DNA from: Streptomyces sp. Sge12
GTDB lineage: Bacteria; Actinomycetota; Actinomycetes; Streptomycetales; Streptomycetaceae
Length of the DNA stretch: 64,000 nucleotides
Direction of reading: 5' to 3'
NCBI RefSeq assembly: GCF_002080455.1
Contig: NZ_CP020555.1
Span: 6,174,501-6,238,500 of the forward strand
Positions 7,937 to 15,630 of the stretch are shown one piece after another (positions within the stretch are counted from its first letter, which is position 1; each line of letters starts with the position of its first letter). Made by a program: the position numbers and the translations under genes. The notes under the pieces were generated by a model. It did not search any database, was not told where the DNA came from, and worked only from the letters and a program-made list of their open reading frames with translations.

Positions 7937-9088
7937 GTGAATCTGGAGCTGAGCGAGGAGCAGACCGCCGTCCGCCGGCTCGCCCGCGAGTTCACCGAGC
8001 GCGAGGTCGCCCCGTACGCCGCCGAGTGGGACCGCGCCGAGAGCGTGGACCGGGCCATCGTGAAGAAGCTGGGCGCGCTGGGCTTCCTCGGCCTGACCGT
8101 CCCCGAGGAGTACGGGGGCTCCGGCGGCGACCACCTCGCCTACGTCCTGGTCACCGAGGAGCTCGGGCGCGGCGACTCGGCCGTGCGCGGGATCGTCTCC
8201 GTCTCCCTCGGCCTGGTCGCCAAGACCATCGCCGCCTGGGGCACCGAGGACCAGAAGCGCGCCTGGCTGCCTCGCCTCTGCTCCGGCGACGCGCTCGGCT
8301 GCTTCGGACTGACCGAGCCCGGCACCGGCTCCGACGCCGGCAACCTCACCACGCGCGCCGTGCGCGAGGGGGACACGTACGTACTCGACGGCAGCAAGAT
8401 GTTCATCACCAACGGCACGTGGGCCGACGTGGTGCTGCTCTTCGCCCGTACCGGCGACGAGCCGGGCCACCGCGGGGTCTCCGCCTTCCTCGTTCCCACC
8501 GACACCCCCGGCCTGACCCGCCGCGAGATCCACGGCAAACTCGGCCTGCGGGGCCAGGCCACCGCCGAACTCGTCCTCGACGGCGTCCGCGTGCCCGCCT
8601 CCACGATGCTCGGCCCCGAGGGCAAGGGCTTCTCCGTCGCCATGTCCGCCCTCGCCAAGGGCCGGATGTCGGTCGCCGCCGGCTGCGTCGGCATCGCCCA
8701 GGCGGCCCTGGACGCGGCGCTCTCGTACGCCGCCCAGCGCGAGCAGTTCGGCAAGCCGATAGCCCACCACCAGCTGGTCCAGGAGCTCATCGCGGACATC
8801 TCGGTCGACGTGGACGCGGCCCGGCTGCTCACCTGGCGGGTCGCCGACCTCATCGACCGCGGGCAGCCCTTCGCCACCGAGTCCTCCACCGCCAAGCTCT
8901 TCGCCTCCGAGGCCGCCGTGCGCGCCGCGAGCAACGCCCTCCAGGTGCACGGCGGGTACGGCTACATCGACGAGTACCCGGCGGGCAAGCTGCTGCGCGA
9001 CGCCCGCGTGATGACCCTGTACGAGGGCACCAGCCAGATCCAGAAGCTGCTCATCGGCCGCGCCCGCACCGGGGTTTCGGCGTTCTGA
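7937..9088 (+). CDS. Acyl-CoA dehydrogenase
   Basis: A 383-residue FAD-dependent acyl-CoA dehydrogenase that introduces the alpha-beta double bond into an acyl-CoA. It has the FAD/substrate signature CFGLTEPGTGSDAGN near residue 120, the FITNGTWAD segment, RMSVAAGCVGIAQ in the third domain, QVHGGYGYIDEYP, and the C-terminal YEGTSQIQKLLIGR carrying the usual catalytic glutamate. The GTG start at 7937 is set by GGAGG at 7926-7930. It is closest in pattern to short/branched-chain dehydrogenases. It is divergent from its probable TetR regulator and shares the operator with the ALDH/ADH operon, suggesting a linked alcohol-to-acyl-CoA catabolic route. Confidence 0.93.
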   Translation: MNLELSEEQTAVRRLAREFTEREVAPYAAEWDRAESVDRAIVKKLGALGFLGLTVPEEYGGSGGDHLAYVLVTEELGRGDSAVRGIVSVSLGLVAKTIAAWGTEDQKRAWLPRLCSGDALGCFGLTEPGTGSDAGNLTTRAVREGDTYVLDGSKMFITNGTWADVVLLFARTGDEPGHRGVSAFLVPTDTPGLTRREIHGKLGLRGQATAELVLDGVRVPASTMLGPEGKGFSVAMSALAKGRMSVAAGCVGIAQAALDAALSYAAQREQFGKPIAHHQLVQELIADISVDVDAARLLTWRVADLIDRGQPFATESSTAKLFASEAAVRAASNALQVHGGYGYIDEYPAGKLLRDARVMTLYEGTSQIQKLLIGRARTGVSAF

Positions 9089-9209
9089 GGCCGGTCGGCC
9101 GCCCCCATGGGCGCGCGGGGTGAGCGTGCGTGGTGAGTACGTGGGATGAGTACCCGGTATGAGTACGCGTGCGGATGTGCGCCGCGCCGGTCCGCCCGAT
9201 GCTCGACCC

Positions 9210-9497
9210 ATGAACGAGACACCGGTCAAGCAGCAGAGCACGGGGGCGTACTACGGCCAGGCCGTCGCCTCCTTCGGCATCGCCATCGGCGCCGTGTCCG
9301 TGGGGATCTACAACCTGGAGGTGGACGGCTGGGTCCGGGCCTTCCTCGGAATCGCGGTCCTCTACCTCACCACCTCGGCCTTCACCCTCGCCAAGGTGAT
9401 CCGCGACCGCCAGGAGGTCACGCAGATCGTCAGCCGGGTGGATCAGGCCAGGATGGAGAAGATAATGGCCGAGTACGACCCCTTCGCACCGAAGTAG
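9210..9497 (+). CDS. YiaA/YiaB family inner-membrane protein
   Basis: A 95-residue protein with two hydrophobic helices (VASFGIAIGAVSVGIYNL and WVRAFLGIAVLYLTTSAFTLAK) separated by a short loop and followed by a charged tail, matching the two-helix YiaAB family found in many Streptomyces. The role of the family is not established. The ATG at 9210 starts the conserved part (MNETPVKQQSTGAYYG); an upstream ATG at 9159 would add a basic stretch not typical of the family. The gene stands alone. Confidence 0.8.
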   Translation: MNETPVKQQSTGAYYGQAVASFGIAIGAVSVGIYNLEVDGWVRAFLGIAVLYLTTSAFTLAKVIRDRQEVTQIVSRVDQARMEKIMAEYDPFAPK

Positions 9498-9533
9498 CCC
9501 GCCCGACGGGCCCGGATCCGGTCGAGCCGCGCC

Positions 9534-9598
9534 CCGGCCCCGCGCCCCGGCCCCGCACACCGGCCCCGCGCACCGGCCCCGCGCACCGGCCCCGCGCG
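9534..9598 (+). repeat. Five tandem copies of a 13-bp GC-rich unit
   Basis: The unit CCGGCCCCGCGCA repeats at 9534, 9547, 9560, 9573 and 9586 with one or two changes per copy. It fills the gap between the YiaA/B gene and the promoter of the next TetR gene. No hairpin terminator or coding function is evident. Confidence 0.85.
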
Positions 9599-9614
9599 CC
9601 GCGCCCGACACGGC

Positions 9615-9628
9615 TAAGCGCTTGCTCA
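9615..9628 (+). promoter_or_regulatory. Operator-like site TAAGCGCTTGCTCA upstream of TetR gene
   Basis: TAAGCGCTTGCTCA occurs here, 48 bases before the TetR start at 9676, and identically at 10828-10841 upstream of the divergent MaoC gene. On the other strand it reads TGAGCAAGCGCTTA, close to the KstR2-type motif AnCAAGnnCTTGnT as I recall it. Inference: this is the binding site of the TetR protein encoded at 9676. Confidence 0.65.
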
Positions 9629-9675
9629 CCCTCCGGTAGGGTGTTGCCTTCCATACGGTGAAGGGTGAGTGAGCG

Positions 9676-10311
9676 ATGGGCAGCGCGGAGGATACGGTCG
9701 ACGGCTACAAGCCGTGGTCCGAGGTCACCCCCGACGCCGCGCGGCGACTGCTGGTCGCCGCCGTCGAAGCCTTCGCCGAGCGCGGGTACCACGCCACCAC
9801 CACACGTGACATCGCGGGCCGTGCCGGTATGAGCCCGGCCGCGCTCTACATCCACTACAAGACCAAGGAAGAGCTGCTCCACCGGATCAGCCGGATCGGC
9901 CACGACAAGGCGCTGGAGATCCTGACCACCGCCGCCGACGGCCCCGGCAGCCCCGCCGACCGGCTCGACGCCGCCGTGCGGTCCTTCGTGCGCTGGCACG
10001 CCGCGCACCACACCACCGCGCGCGTGGTCCAGTACGAGCTCGACGCCCTTGCCCCGGAGCACCGCTCGGAGATCGTGGCGCTGCGCCGGCGGAGCGACGC
10101 CGCCGTGCGCAGCATCCTGGCCGACGGAGTGGCCGCGGGGGAGTTCGACGTCCCCGACCTGCCGGGCACCACGCTCGCCGTGCTGTCCCTGTGCATCGAC
10201 GTGGCGCGCTGGTTCAGCGTGGCCGGGCAGCGCACGCCCGACGAGGTCGGCGGGCTCTACGCCGACCTCGTGCTCCGCATGGTGGCCGCGCGGCCGGCCC
10301 CTGCGCGGTAG
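9676..10311 (+). CDS. TetR-family transcriptional regulator (KstR2-like site)
   Basis: A 211-residue TetR protein. The helix-turn-helix is DAARRLLVAAVEAFAERGY followed by ATTTRDIAGRAGMSPAALYIHY (about residues 19-58). The C-terminal region is a TetR ligand-binding bundle without other domains. ATG 9676 is preceded by GTGAGTGAGCG rather than a strong ribosome-binding site. Its promoter and that of the MaoC hydratase 480 bases downstream carry the same 14-base operator, so it probably regulates itself and the hydratase, with an acyl-CoA as plausible effector. Confidence 0.88.
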   Translation: MGSAEDTVDGYKPWSEVTPDAARRLLVAAVEAFAERGYHATTTRDIAGRAGMSPAALYIHYKTKEELLHRISRIGHDKALEILTTAADGPGSPADRLDAAVRSFVRWHAAHHTTARVVQYELDALAPEHRSEIVALRRRSDAAVRSILADGVAAGEFDVPDLPGTTLAVLSLCIDVARWFSVAGQRTPDEVGGLYADLVLRMVAARPAPAR

Positions 10312-10327
10312 TGCCGCCGGACGGGCT

Positions 10328-10789
10328 TCAGAAGTAGTAGCGCGACACCGACTCCGCCACGCACACCGGCTTGTCGCCGCCCTCCCGCTCGACCGTCACC
10401 GTGGCCGTGACCTGTACGCCGCCGCCCGCCTCCGCGACCTCCGTGATCACGGCGGTCGCGCGCAGCCGCGAGCCGACGGGCACCGGCGCCGGGAAGCGCA
10501 CCTTGTTCGTCCCGTAGTTGAGGCCCATCCGCATGCCCTCCACCCGCATGACCTGCGGGACCAGGCTGGGCAGCAGGGACAGTGTCAGATAGCCGTGCGC
10601 GATCGTCGAACCGAAGGGTCCGCCCGCCGCGCGCTCCGGGTCCACGTGGATCCACTGGTGATCGCCGGTGGCATCCGCGAAGAGGTCGATGCGCTTCTGG
10701 TCCACCTCCAGCCATGCGCTGGGGCCGAGCGGTTCGCCGACCCCGGCGTGCAGCTCCTCGGCGGACGTGAAGACCCTCGGCTCGGCCAT
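10328..10789 (-). CDS. MaoC-family (R)-enoyl-CoA hydratase-like protein
   Basis: A 153-residue single hot-dog-fold protein. The hydratase-2 motif is visible as FADATGDHQWIHVD, with the aspartate and histidine that activate water, followed by GSTIAHGYLTLSLLP, the second conserved block. Such enzymes hydrate trans-2-enoyl-CoA in fatty-acid or related catabolism. The start at 10789 (MAEPRVFTSAEELH) is chosen because the longer reading frame runs through its own promoter and operator. It converges with the TetR gene at 9676 and shares the operator motif at 10828. Confidence 0.9.
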   Translation of the reverse strand: MAEPRVFTSAEELHAGVGEPLGPSAWLEVDQKRIDLFADATGDHQWIHVDPERAAGGPFGSTIAHGYLTLSLLPSLVPQVMRVEGMRMGLNYGTNKVRFPAPVPVGSRLRATAVITEVAEAGGGVQVTATVTVEREGGDKPVCVAESVSRYYF

Positions 10790-10827
10790 GCCCTGTTCCT
10801 GTCTCTCGCGGACCACTGACGGACGAA

Positions 10828-10841
10828 TAAGCGCTTGCTCA
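10828..10841 (-). promoter_or_regulatory. Operator-like site TAAGCGCTTGCTCA upstream of MaoC gene
   Basis: This is an exact copy of the 14-base element at 9615-9628, 39 bases upstream of the MaoC start codon. It lies in the intergenic gap between MaoC and soxR, which is divergently transcribed. Confidence 0.65.
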
Positions 10842-10895
10842 GCATGCTGGGGCCCGCATGCGTATGTCAACGGACCTCCGACTACGCTCGACCGG

Positions 10896-11339
10896 GTGCC
10901 GCAGATTCCCGAGAAAATCCATGAGCTCACCGTCGGCCAGCTGTCCGCCCGTAGCGGCGCGGCCGTCTCCGCGCTCCACTTCTACGAGGCCAAGGGCCTG
11001 ATCAGCAGCCGCCGCACCTCCGGCAACCAGCGCCGCTACACCCGCGACGCTCTGCGCCGCGTGGCCTTCGTGCGCGCCGCCCAGCGCGTGGGCATCCCGC
11101 TGGCCAGCATCCGGGAGGCACTCGCCCGGCTCCCCGAGGAGCGCACCCCCAACCGCGAGGACTGGGCCCGCCTCTCCGAGGCCTGGCGCGCCGAACTCGA
11201 CGAGCGCATCACCCGGCTCGGCCGCCTGCGCGACCACCTGACGGACTGCATCGGCTGCGGCTGCCTGTCGATGGAGACCTGCGCGCTGTCCAATCCGGAC
11301 GACGTCTTCGGCGAACGCCTCACCGGCTCGCGGCTCTAG
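10896..11339 (+). CDS. soxR: Redox-sensitive MerR-family activator SoxR
   Basis: A 147-residue MerR-family regulator with an N-terminal winged helix (LTVGQLSARSGAAVSALHFYEAKGLI), a dimerisation coiled coil, and the [2Fe-2S] cluster motif C-x2-C-x-C-x5-C in CIGCGCLSMETC at about residues 119-130. This cysteine arrangement defines SoxR, which in Streptomyces responds to redox-active metabolites. GTG at 10896 lies 8 bases after a TACGCT -10 box at 10883-10888, suggesting a leaderless message. Its stop codon overlaps that of the convergent gene by four bases. No target gene is obvious next to it. Confidence 0.93.
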   Translation: MPQIPEKIHELTVGQLSARSGAAVSALHFYEAKGLISSRRTSGNQRRYTRDALRRVAFVRAAQRVGIPLASIREALARLPEERTPNREDWARLSEAWRAELDERITRLGRLRDHLTDCIGCGCLSMETCALSNPDDVFGERLTGSRL

Positions 11340-12118
11340 GCCGTCTCCGCCAGCAGGTCCCGGGCCGCCGCCACCAGTTCGGCGTTCGACCGCGCCGGAC
11401 GCCCGTCGGGCAGGTGCGTCACGTCCCCCGCTCCGGTACGCACGACCGTCCCGCACCGTGCGGCCAGCCGCAGCACCGGCCAGGCGGCCGCGTCCCGCCC
11501 GTAGAGCAGCACCGGGACCGGCGGCAACCCGTGCAGCCCCGCCACCAGAGCCGGATCGCCCGCCGCGAGTTCGGCCGTGAGCCGGACCCGCCCGGGCTCG
11601 CGCACCGGCCAGGCGAGGAACCGCGCGAGCGGCTCCGGCCCGGCCACACCGCCCAGCGGCACCACCGCGTCCACGGCGACACCCCGCGCGAGCAGGGCCT
11701 CCGCCAGCTCGGCGGCCCCCGGCTGCCCGAAGTCCACCGCCGCCCGGTCCGGCAGCACCGTCCACGCGGCCACCCGCTCCAGCCGCCCGGCCGGATCGGG
11801 CTCGGCCGCGACGCCCGCCGGTACCGAAAGCGCTACGCCGACCCCCGCGCGCCGCAGCACCTCCAGTACCGGCCCGACCACCCGCGGCGAGAGGCTTTCG
11901 CGCCCGCACGGGGTGCGCGGATGCACCAGCACCTCTCCGGCCCCGGCGGCGACGGCGGCCAGCGCCGACTCGGCCAGTGCTTCCGGCGACATCGGGACGA
12001 CCGGGCCGTCGGCCGCGCTCCGCGAGCCGTTCAGCGACACCGATATCGCCCCCGACCCAGGCGCCGGCGCAGGTGCAGGCACGGATGCAGAGACCGATTT
12101 CGGCACCGGGGCCCTCAC
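11336..12118 (-). CDS. Beta-keto acid cleavage enzyme (BKACE/DUF849)-like protein, atypical
   Basis: A 260-residue TIM-barrel-like protein resembling 3-keto-5-aminohexanoate cleavage enzymes, which cleave a beta-keto acid with acetyl-CoA. Recognisable blocks are ISVSLNGSRSAADGPVVP, SPEALAESALAAVAAGAGEVLVHPR, PVPVLLYGRDAAAWPVL and RPARSNAELVAAARDLLAE. The family's HxH metal pair appears only as VHPR, and the GLEDN block near the C-terminus is replaced by GAGDV, so the usual metal/glutamate site is altered. The GTG start at 12118 overlaps the upstream gene's TGA (GTGA), so the two are translationally coupled. Function uncertain. Confidence 0.65.
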   Translation of the reverse strand: MRAPVPKSVSASVPAPAPAPGSGAISVSLNGSRSAADGPVVPMSPEALAESALAAVAAGAGEVLVHPRTPCGRESLSPRVVGPVLEVLRRAGVGVALSVPAGVAAEPDPAGRLERVAAWTVLPDRAAVDFGQPGAAELAEALLARGVAVDAVVPLGGVAGPEPLARFLAWPVREPGRVRLTAELAAGDPALVAGLHGLPPVPVLLYGRDAAAWPVLRLAARCGTVVRTGAGDVTHLPDGRPARSNAELVAAARDLLAETA

Positions 12119-12696
12119 GCGGCTCCCGCCGTCGGGATGTCCGCCAGGGCCGGTCTGGGCACCACGATCCCGCAGCCCGCACACACCGGCCCGTCCCAGG
12201 CCAGCGCCCCCGCCCAGGGGCCGACCGGGGCCACCTCCGGCCAGTGCAGTTCGGTGTCCCCGCAGACCGGGCACGCCGTCCCCGGCTCCGACTCCAGCGC
12301 CCGCACCAGCCGGCGCAGCACCTCGCCCAGCGTCCCCTCCGGCCGCACGCCCGGGTCCGCGCACCGCACCACCGCGTCCCCGCTCCCGCCCCAGGCCCAC
12401 TCCGGGCGGCGCAGGCCGTGGTGCTTCTCGCGCCGACGGCGTTCCGCGAACTGCCTTTCGTACTCCAGCCAGACCGCCCGCGCGTCCTCCAGCTCCTCCA
12501 GCGCCGCGACGAGCCGCAGGGGATCGGCCCCCCGGTCCTCGGGGGCGATCCCGTGCCGGTCGCACAGGTGCCACCATGTCGCCCGGTGCCCGTAGGGCGC
12601 GAAACGCTCCAGGCAGCGGCGCAGAGAATGGCGCCGCAAGGCCCGGTCATTGCGCGCGTCGCGCACCTGGTAGGCCAGACTCCGGAATCCCGCCAT
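12115..12696 (-). CDS. Hypothetical protein with a zinc-ribbon-like C-terminus
   Basis: A 193-residue protein I do not recognise. It begins MAGFRSLAYQVRDARNDRALRRHSLRRCLERFAPYG, a basic helical region, and ends with two CxxC pairs, ACPVCGDTELHWP and VCAGCGIVVPRP, that probably bind one zinc ion. A tract ERQFAERRRREKHHGLRRPEW in the middle is strongly basic. The start at 12696 has GGAGGTGAT 8-15 bases upstream. It is the first gene of a coupled pair with the keto-acid-cleavage-like gene. The basic surface and zinc ribbon could mean nucleic-acid binding, but nothing else supports that. Confidence 0.7.
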   Translation of the reverse strand: MAGFRSLAYQVRDARNDRALRRHSLRRCLERFAPYGHRATWWHLCDRHGIAPEDRGADPLRLVAALEELEDARAVWLEYERQFAERRRREKHHGLRRPEWAWGGSGDAVVRCADPGVRPEGTLGEVLRRLVRALESEPGTACPVCGDTELHWPEVAPVGPWAGALAWDGPVCAGCGIVVPRPALADIPTAGAA

Positions 12697-12791
12697 CACA
12701 CCATCACCTCCGCCGATGTGCCCAACATGCCCGGTCGGAGGCGGGCGCATGCGGGGGCGGTCGAGGCGTACGGGTGGCACATGGCCAGAAC

Positions 12792-14138
12792 TCAGCGCCC
12801 CATGCGCCCCGCAGTCACCACCACCCGGGCCAGTTCCTCGTGGCAGATATCGCTGTGCGCCCCCGACGGGGCGCCGCCGCGCCGCACCACGGAGCCCGCG
12901 TCCACACTGACGCAACCGGTCGCCGGCACCCCCTCGCGCAGAGCGGTTTCGAGGCTCAGCCGGGGCGCACCCGGGACCGCCTGGACCCCGTCGTGCCCGA
13001 TGGCGCCCCACCGTTCGTCGAAACCCAGCAGTCCGGCCGAATCGCCTGCCATCCGGGAGGCCAGCGGGTAGAAGATCTTGAGGGCCGAGTCGTGCGGGGA
13101 ATGGCAGGCGACCACCGGTCCGTCGACCCGGCGCTGGAGGCCGCGCAGGGTGCCGCCGCTGCTCTTGTCGTGCGGCAGCCGGTCGGCGAAGGCGTAGTGG
13201 GAGAAGGCCCCCTGGAGCAGGGTCACGGACTTCACGTACCGGGCCCGGTCCGGCACCGCGCGCAGCGAGAAGGACACCACCCGCGCGCCGAAGCTGTGCC
13301 CGATCAGGTGGAACCGCAGCGCGGGGCGGGCGGCCGCCAGCTCCGTCAGCACCGGGCCGAGTCCGCGCTCGCCGACCACGCCCGCCCGCTTCTTCATCTT
13401 GTAGTAGGCGGCCTGCCGCAGCAGCTCCTTGGCGCCGCCCCACAGGCCGCGCAGCCCGCCGCCGACGGTGAGGCCCGGACCGGCGGGCTCCGCCGGAGCC
13501 GGTGCGCCCGCCCGGACCAGGGCGGTGGCCAGGGCCCGGCACACCTCCAGCACGTCGTCGGTGAAGATCGCCGGTACGGAGGGAGCGACCGCGGCGGGAA
13601 CCGCGTCCACCCCCGCCAGCTCGCGTACGAGTGCGCCGAACTCGATGAAGGCGGCGGCCGAGTCGGGCCGTTCCTCCAGCAGGTTCGCCACCCGGTCCAG
13701 CTCGGCGCCCCGCTCCGGCCAGAACTCCCCGAGCGCGCGCCGGGTGGCGGGGTCCAGGGCCGTACCGAAGCCGGGTTCCGCGAGGGCGCCGTGTGCGTCG
13801 AAGTCGGGTATCGGCTCGTCGGCGAACCGCATCGCGGGCCATACGACACCCACGTACCCCAGCCGCACCCCCGAACCCACCAGCCCCGGGAAGGGGGCGA
13901 AGAACCGGTCGTACAGCCGAGTCGCCGTGGACCGGTCGCTGTTCCAGCCGTGTGCGAAGACCAGCAGGTCCGTGGCTTCCATCCGGGCCACCGCCCCCTG
14001 AGTCGCCCGGTCCACGTCCCCGTCGGAGTCGAAGGTCAGCTCTGCGTACGGCGCGACCCCGATCCCGCTCCCGACCGCGTTCCCGACCCCGGTTCCGCTC
14101 CCGACCGCGTTCCTGCTTCCGCCACCGATGTCCGCCAT
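12792..14138 (-). CDS. Predicted alpha/beta-hydrolase (serine hydrolase) protein
   Basis: A 448-residue cytosolic protein with an alpha/beta-hydrolase layout. LLVFAHGWNSDRSTATRLYD near residue 60 resembles an oxyanion-hole strand, and LRFHLIGHSFGARVVSFSLRAV near residue 270 has the nucleophile elbow GHSFG. VDGPVVACHSPHDSALKIFYPLAS offers a possible acid/His region. The long middle insertion (residues about 120-250) is family-specific. Near the N-terminus a short repeat (NAVGSGTGVG then NAVGSGIGVA) is coded by tandem 24-base units. Substrate unknown. It is transcribed alone, upstream of the zinc-ribbon gene. Confidence 0.7.
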   Translation of the reverse strand: MADIGGGSRNAVGSGTGVGNAVGSGIGVAPYAELTFDSDGDVDRATQGAVARMEATDLLVFAHGWNSDRSTATRLYDRFFAPFPGLVGSGVRLGYVGVVWPAMRFADEPIPDFDAHGALAEPGFGTALDPATRRALGEFWPERGAELDRVANLLEERPDSAAAFIEFGALVRELAGVDAVPAAVAPSVPAIFTDDVLEVCRALATALVRAGAPAPAEPAGPGLTVGGGLRGLWGGAKELLRQAAYYKMKKRAGVVGERGLGPVLTELAAARPALRFHLIGHSFGARVVSFSLRAVPDRARYVKSVTLLQGAFSHYAFADRLPHDKSSGGTLRGLQRRVDGPVVACHSPHDSALKIFYPLASRMAGDSAGLLGFDERWGAIGHDGVQAVPGAPRLSLETALREGVPATGCVSVDAGSVVRRGGAPSGAHSDICHEELARVVVTAGRMGR

Positions 14139-14257
14139 GACGTCCCCCCTCCACGCCGCGCCTCCGGTGCAGTCAGCATCCTGCTGCGGCGCCCGCCCGA
14201 CCAGACCCCCGACGCGGTCGGCTCACGGTCGGGCCGCGGTCGGGTCGCGGGGCAGGC

Positions 14258-15535
14258 TCACGGGTAGAGCAGGTACTGCCGGCGCACCGCCTCGAAGCGG
14301 GCCAGTCCCAACGCCCAGTCGCCCACCACCTCGTCCACGTCCGCCCCCGCGTCCACCAGCGTCCGTACCCGGTCCGAGCCGGTCAGCCGGTCGATCCAGT
14401 GGTCGGCGCGCCAGCCGAAGCCGTTCCACACCTGCCGCGCGGTGATCAGCAGCCCGATCCCGGCCCGTACCGGGTCGAAGGCGGCCCGGTCGTGCACGAC
14501 CAGCCGGACACCGCCGCACACCTTCCCCACGTGCTTGGAGAAGGTCGGGGTGAAGTACGCCTCCCGGAACCACACCCCCGGCAGCCCCAGCGCGTTCGCC
14601 GCCTCCGCCCACCGCCGGTCGATGCCCTCCGCGCCCACCACCTCGAAGGGCGTGGTCGTTCCGCGCCCCTCGGAGAGGTTCGTCCCCTCGAACAGGCAGG
14701 TACCGGCGTACGCGAGGGCCGTGTCCGGGGTCGGCATGTTCGGGCTGGGCGGCATCCACGGCAGCCCCGTCTCCCCGAAGAACGACTCCCGCCGCCACCC
14801 GGACAGCGGCACCGTCCGCAGCCGGACCGGCTTCTCCGTCAGGAACTCGCCGTTGAAGAGCCGGGCCAGTTCGGCCGCCGTCATCCCGTGCGCGAGGGCG
14901 ATCGGCTCCCGGCCGACGAAGCTCGCGTACGGCCGCTCCAGTACGGGTCCCGCGGCCCGCCGGCCGCCCACCGGATTGGGCCGGTCCAGCACCACCATCG
15001 CCTTGCCGGCGAGCGCGGCCGCGCGCATGCAGTCGTAGAGGGTCCAGATGTAGGTGTAGAAGCGGGCCCCGACGTCCTGGATGTCGAAGACGACGGTGTC
15101 GATCCCGGCCGCCGTGAAGACGTCCGCGAGCTGCTGACCGCTCCGGCCGTACGTGTCGTACACCGGCAGTCCGGTCGCCGGGTCCCGGGAGGCCCCCTCG
15201 GACCCGCCCGCCTGCGCGGTCCCGCGGAAGCCGTGCTCGGGCCCGAACACCGCGACCAGGTCGACCCGTTCGTCCGCGTGCAGTACGTCGACCAGGTGCC
15301 GGGCGTCGGCGGTGATCCCGGTGGGGTTGGTGACCACCCCGATCCTCTCCCCGGCGAGCGCGGCGTACCCGTCGGCGGCGAGCCGCTCGAAACCGGTGCG
15401 CACCCGGCCGATGGCTCCTCCGGCCCCTCCGGCCCCGCTGGTTCCCGTGGGCGCGGTGCGCACCGCCGCCCCCAGTGCGCCCGCCGATCCGATGGCTCCC
15501 GCCAGCCCCAGCACCCCGCGTCGCGACAGCGTCAT
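14258..15535 (-). CDS. NamZ-type exo-beta-N-acetylmuramidase (DUF1343, GH171), Tat-exported
   Basis: A 425-residue exported protein. The N-terminus MTLSRRGVLGLAGAIGSAGALG is a twin-arginine signal peptide. The mature part has DUF1343 features: GERIGVVTNPTGI, LVAVFGPEHGFRG, VFDIQDVGARFYTYIWTLYD, VVLDRPNPVGG, FEGTNLSEGRGTTTPFE and WFREAYFTPTFSKHVGKVCGGV. NamZ enzymes remove N-acetylmuramic acid from the non-reducing end of peptidoglycan fragments, so this is likely a wall-recycling enzyme outside the membrane. It is divergent from the SDR gene; the operator-like site at 15570 lies between them. Confidence 0.88.
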   Translation of the reverse strand: MTLSRRGVLGLAGAIGSAGALGAAVRTAPTGTSGAGGAGGAIGRVRTGFERLAADGYAALAGERIGVVTNPTGITADARHLVDVLHADERVDLVAVFGPEHGFRGTAQAGGSEGASRDPATGLPVYDTYGRSGQQLADVFTAAGIDTVVFDIQDVGARFYTYIWTLYDCMRAAALAGKAMVVLDRPNPVGGRRAAGPVLERPYASFVGREPIALAHGMTAAELARLFNGEFLTEKPVRLRTVPLSGWRRESFFGETGLPWMPPSPNMPTPDTALAYAGTCLFEGTNLSEGRGTTTPFEVVGAEGIDRRWAEAANALGLPGVWFREAYFTPTFSKHVGKVCGGVRLVVHDRAAFDPVRAGIGLLITARQVWNGFGWRADHWIDRLTGSDRVRTLVDAGADVDEVVGDWALGLARFEAVRRQYLLYP

Positions 15536-15569
15536 CCGGCCACGCTACGAGCCCTGCCCCTTTCCTCCT

Positions 15570-15589
15570 GACATACCGACTGGTTAGTC
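15570..15589 (+). promoter_or_regulatory. Operator-like site upstream of the SDR/acyl-CoA ligase operon
   Basis: GACATACCGACTGGTTAGTC lies 42 bases before the SDR start. Its first 15 bases recur exactly, on the opposite strand, at 22736-22750 before the APH-like/acyl-CoA dehydrogenase genes. The core ACCGAC-TG-GTTAGT is an imperfect inverted repeat, typical of TetR operators. Confidence 0.65.
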
Positions 15590-15630
15590 TGCCCACGATC
15601 CGGCATCCGGCCGCACGAGAGGTGGACCCC

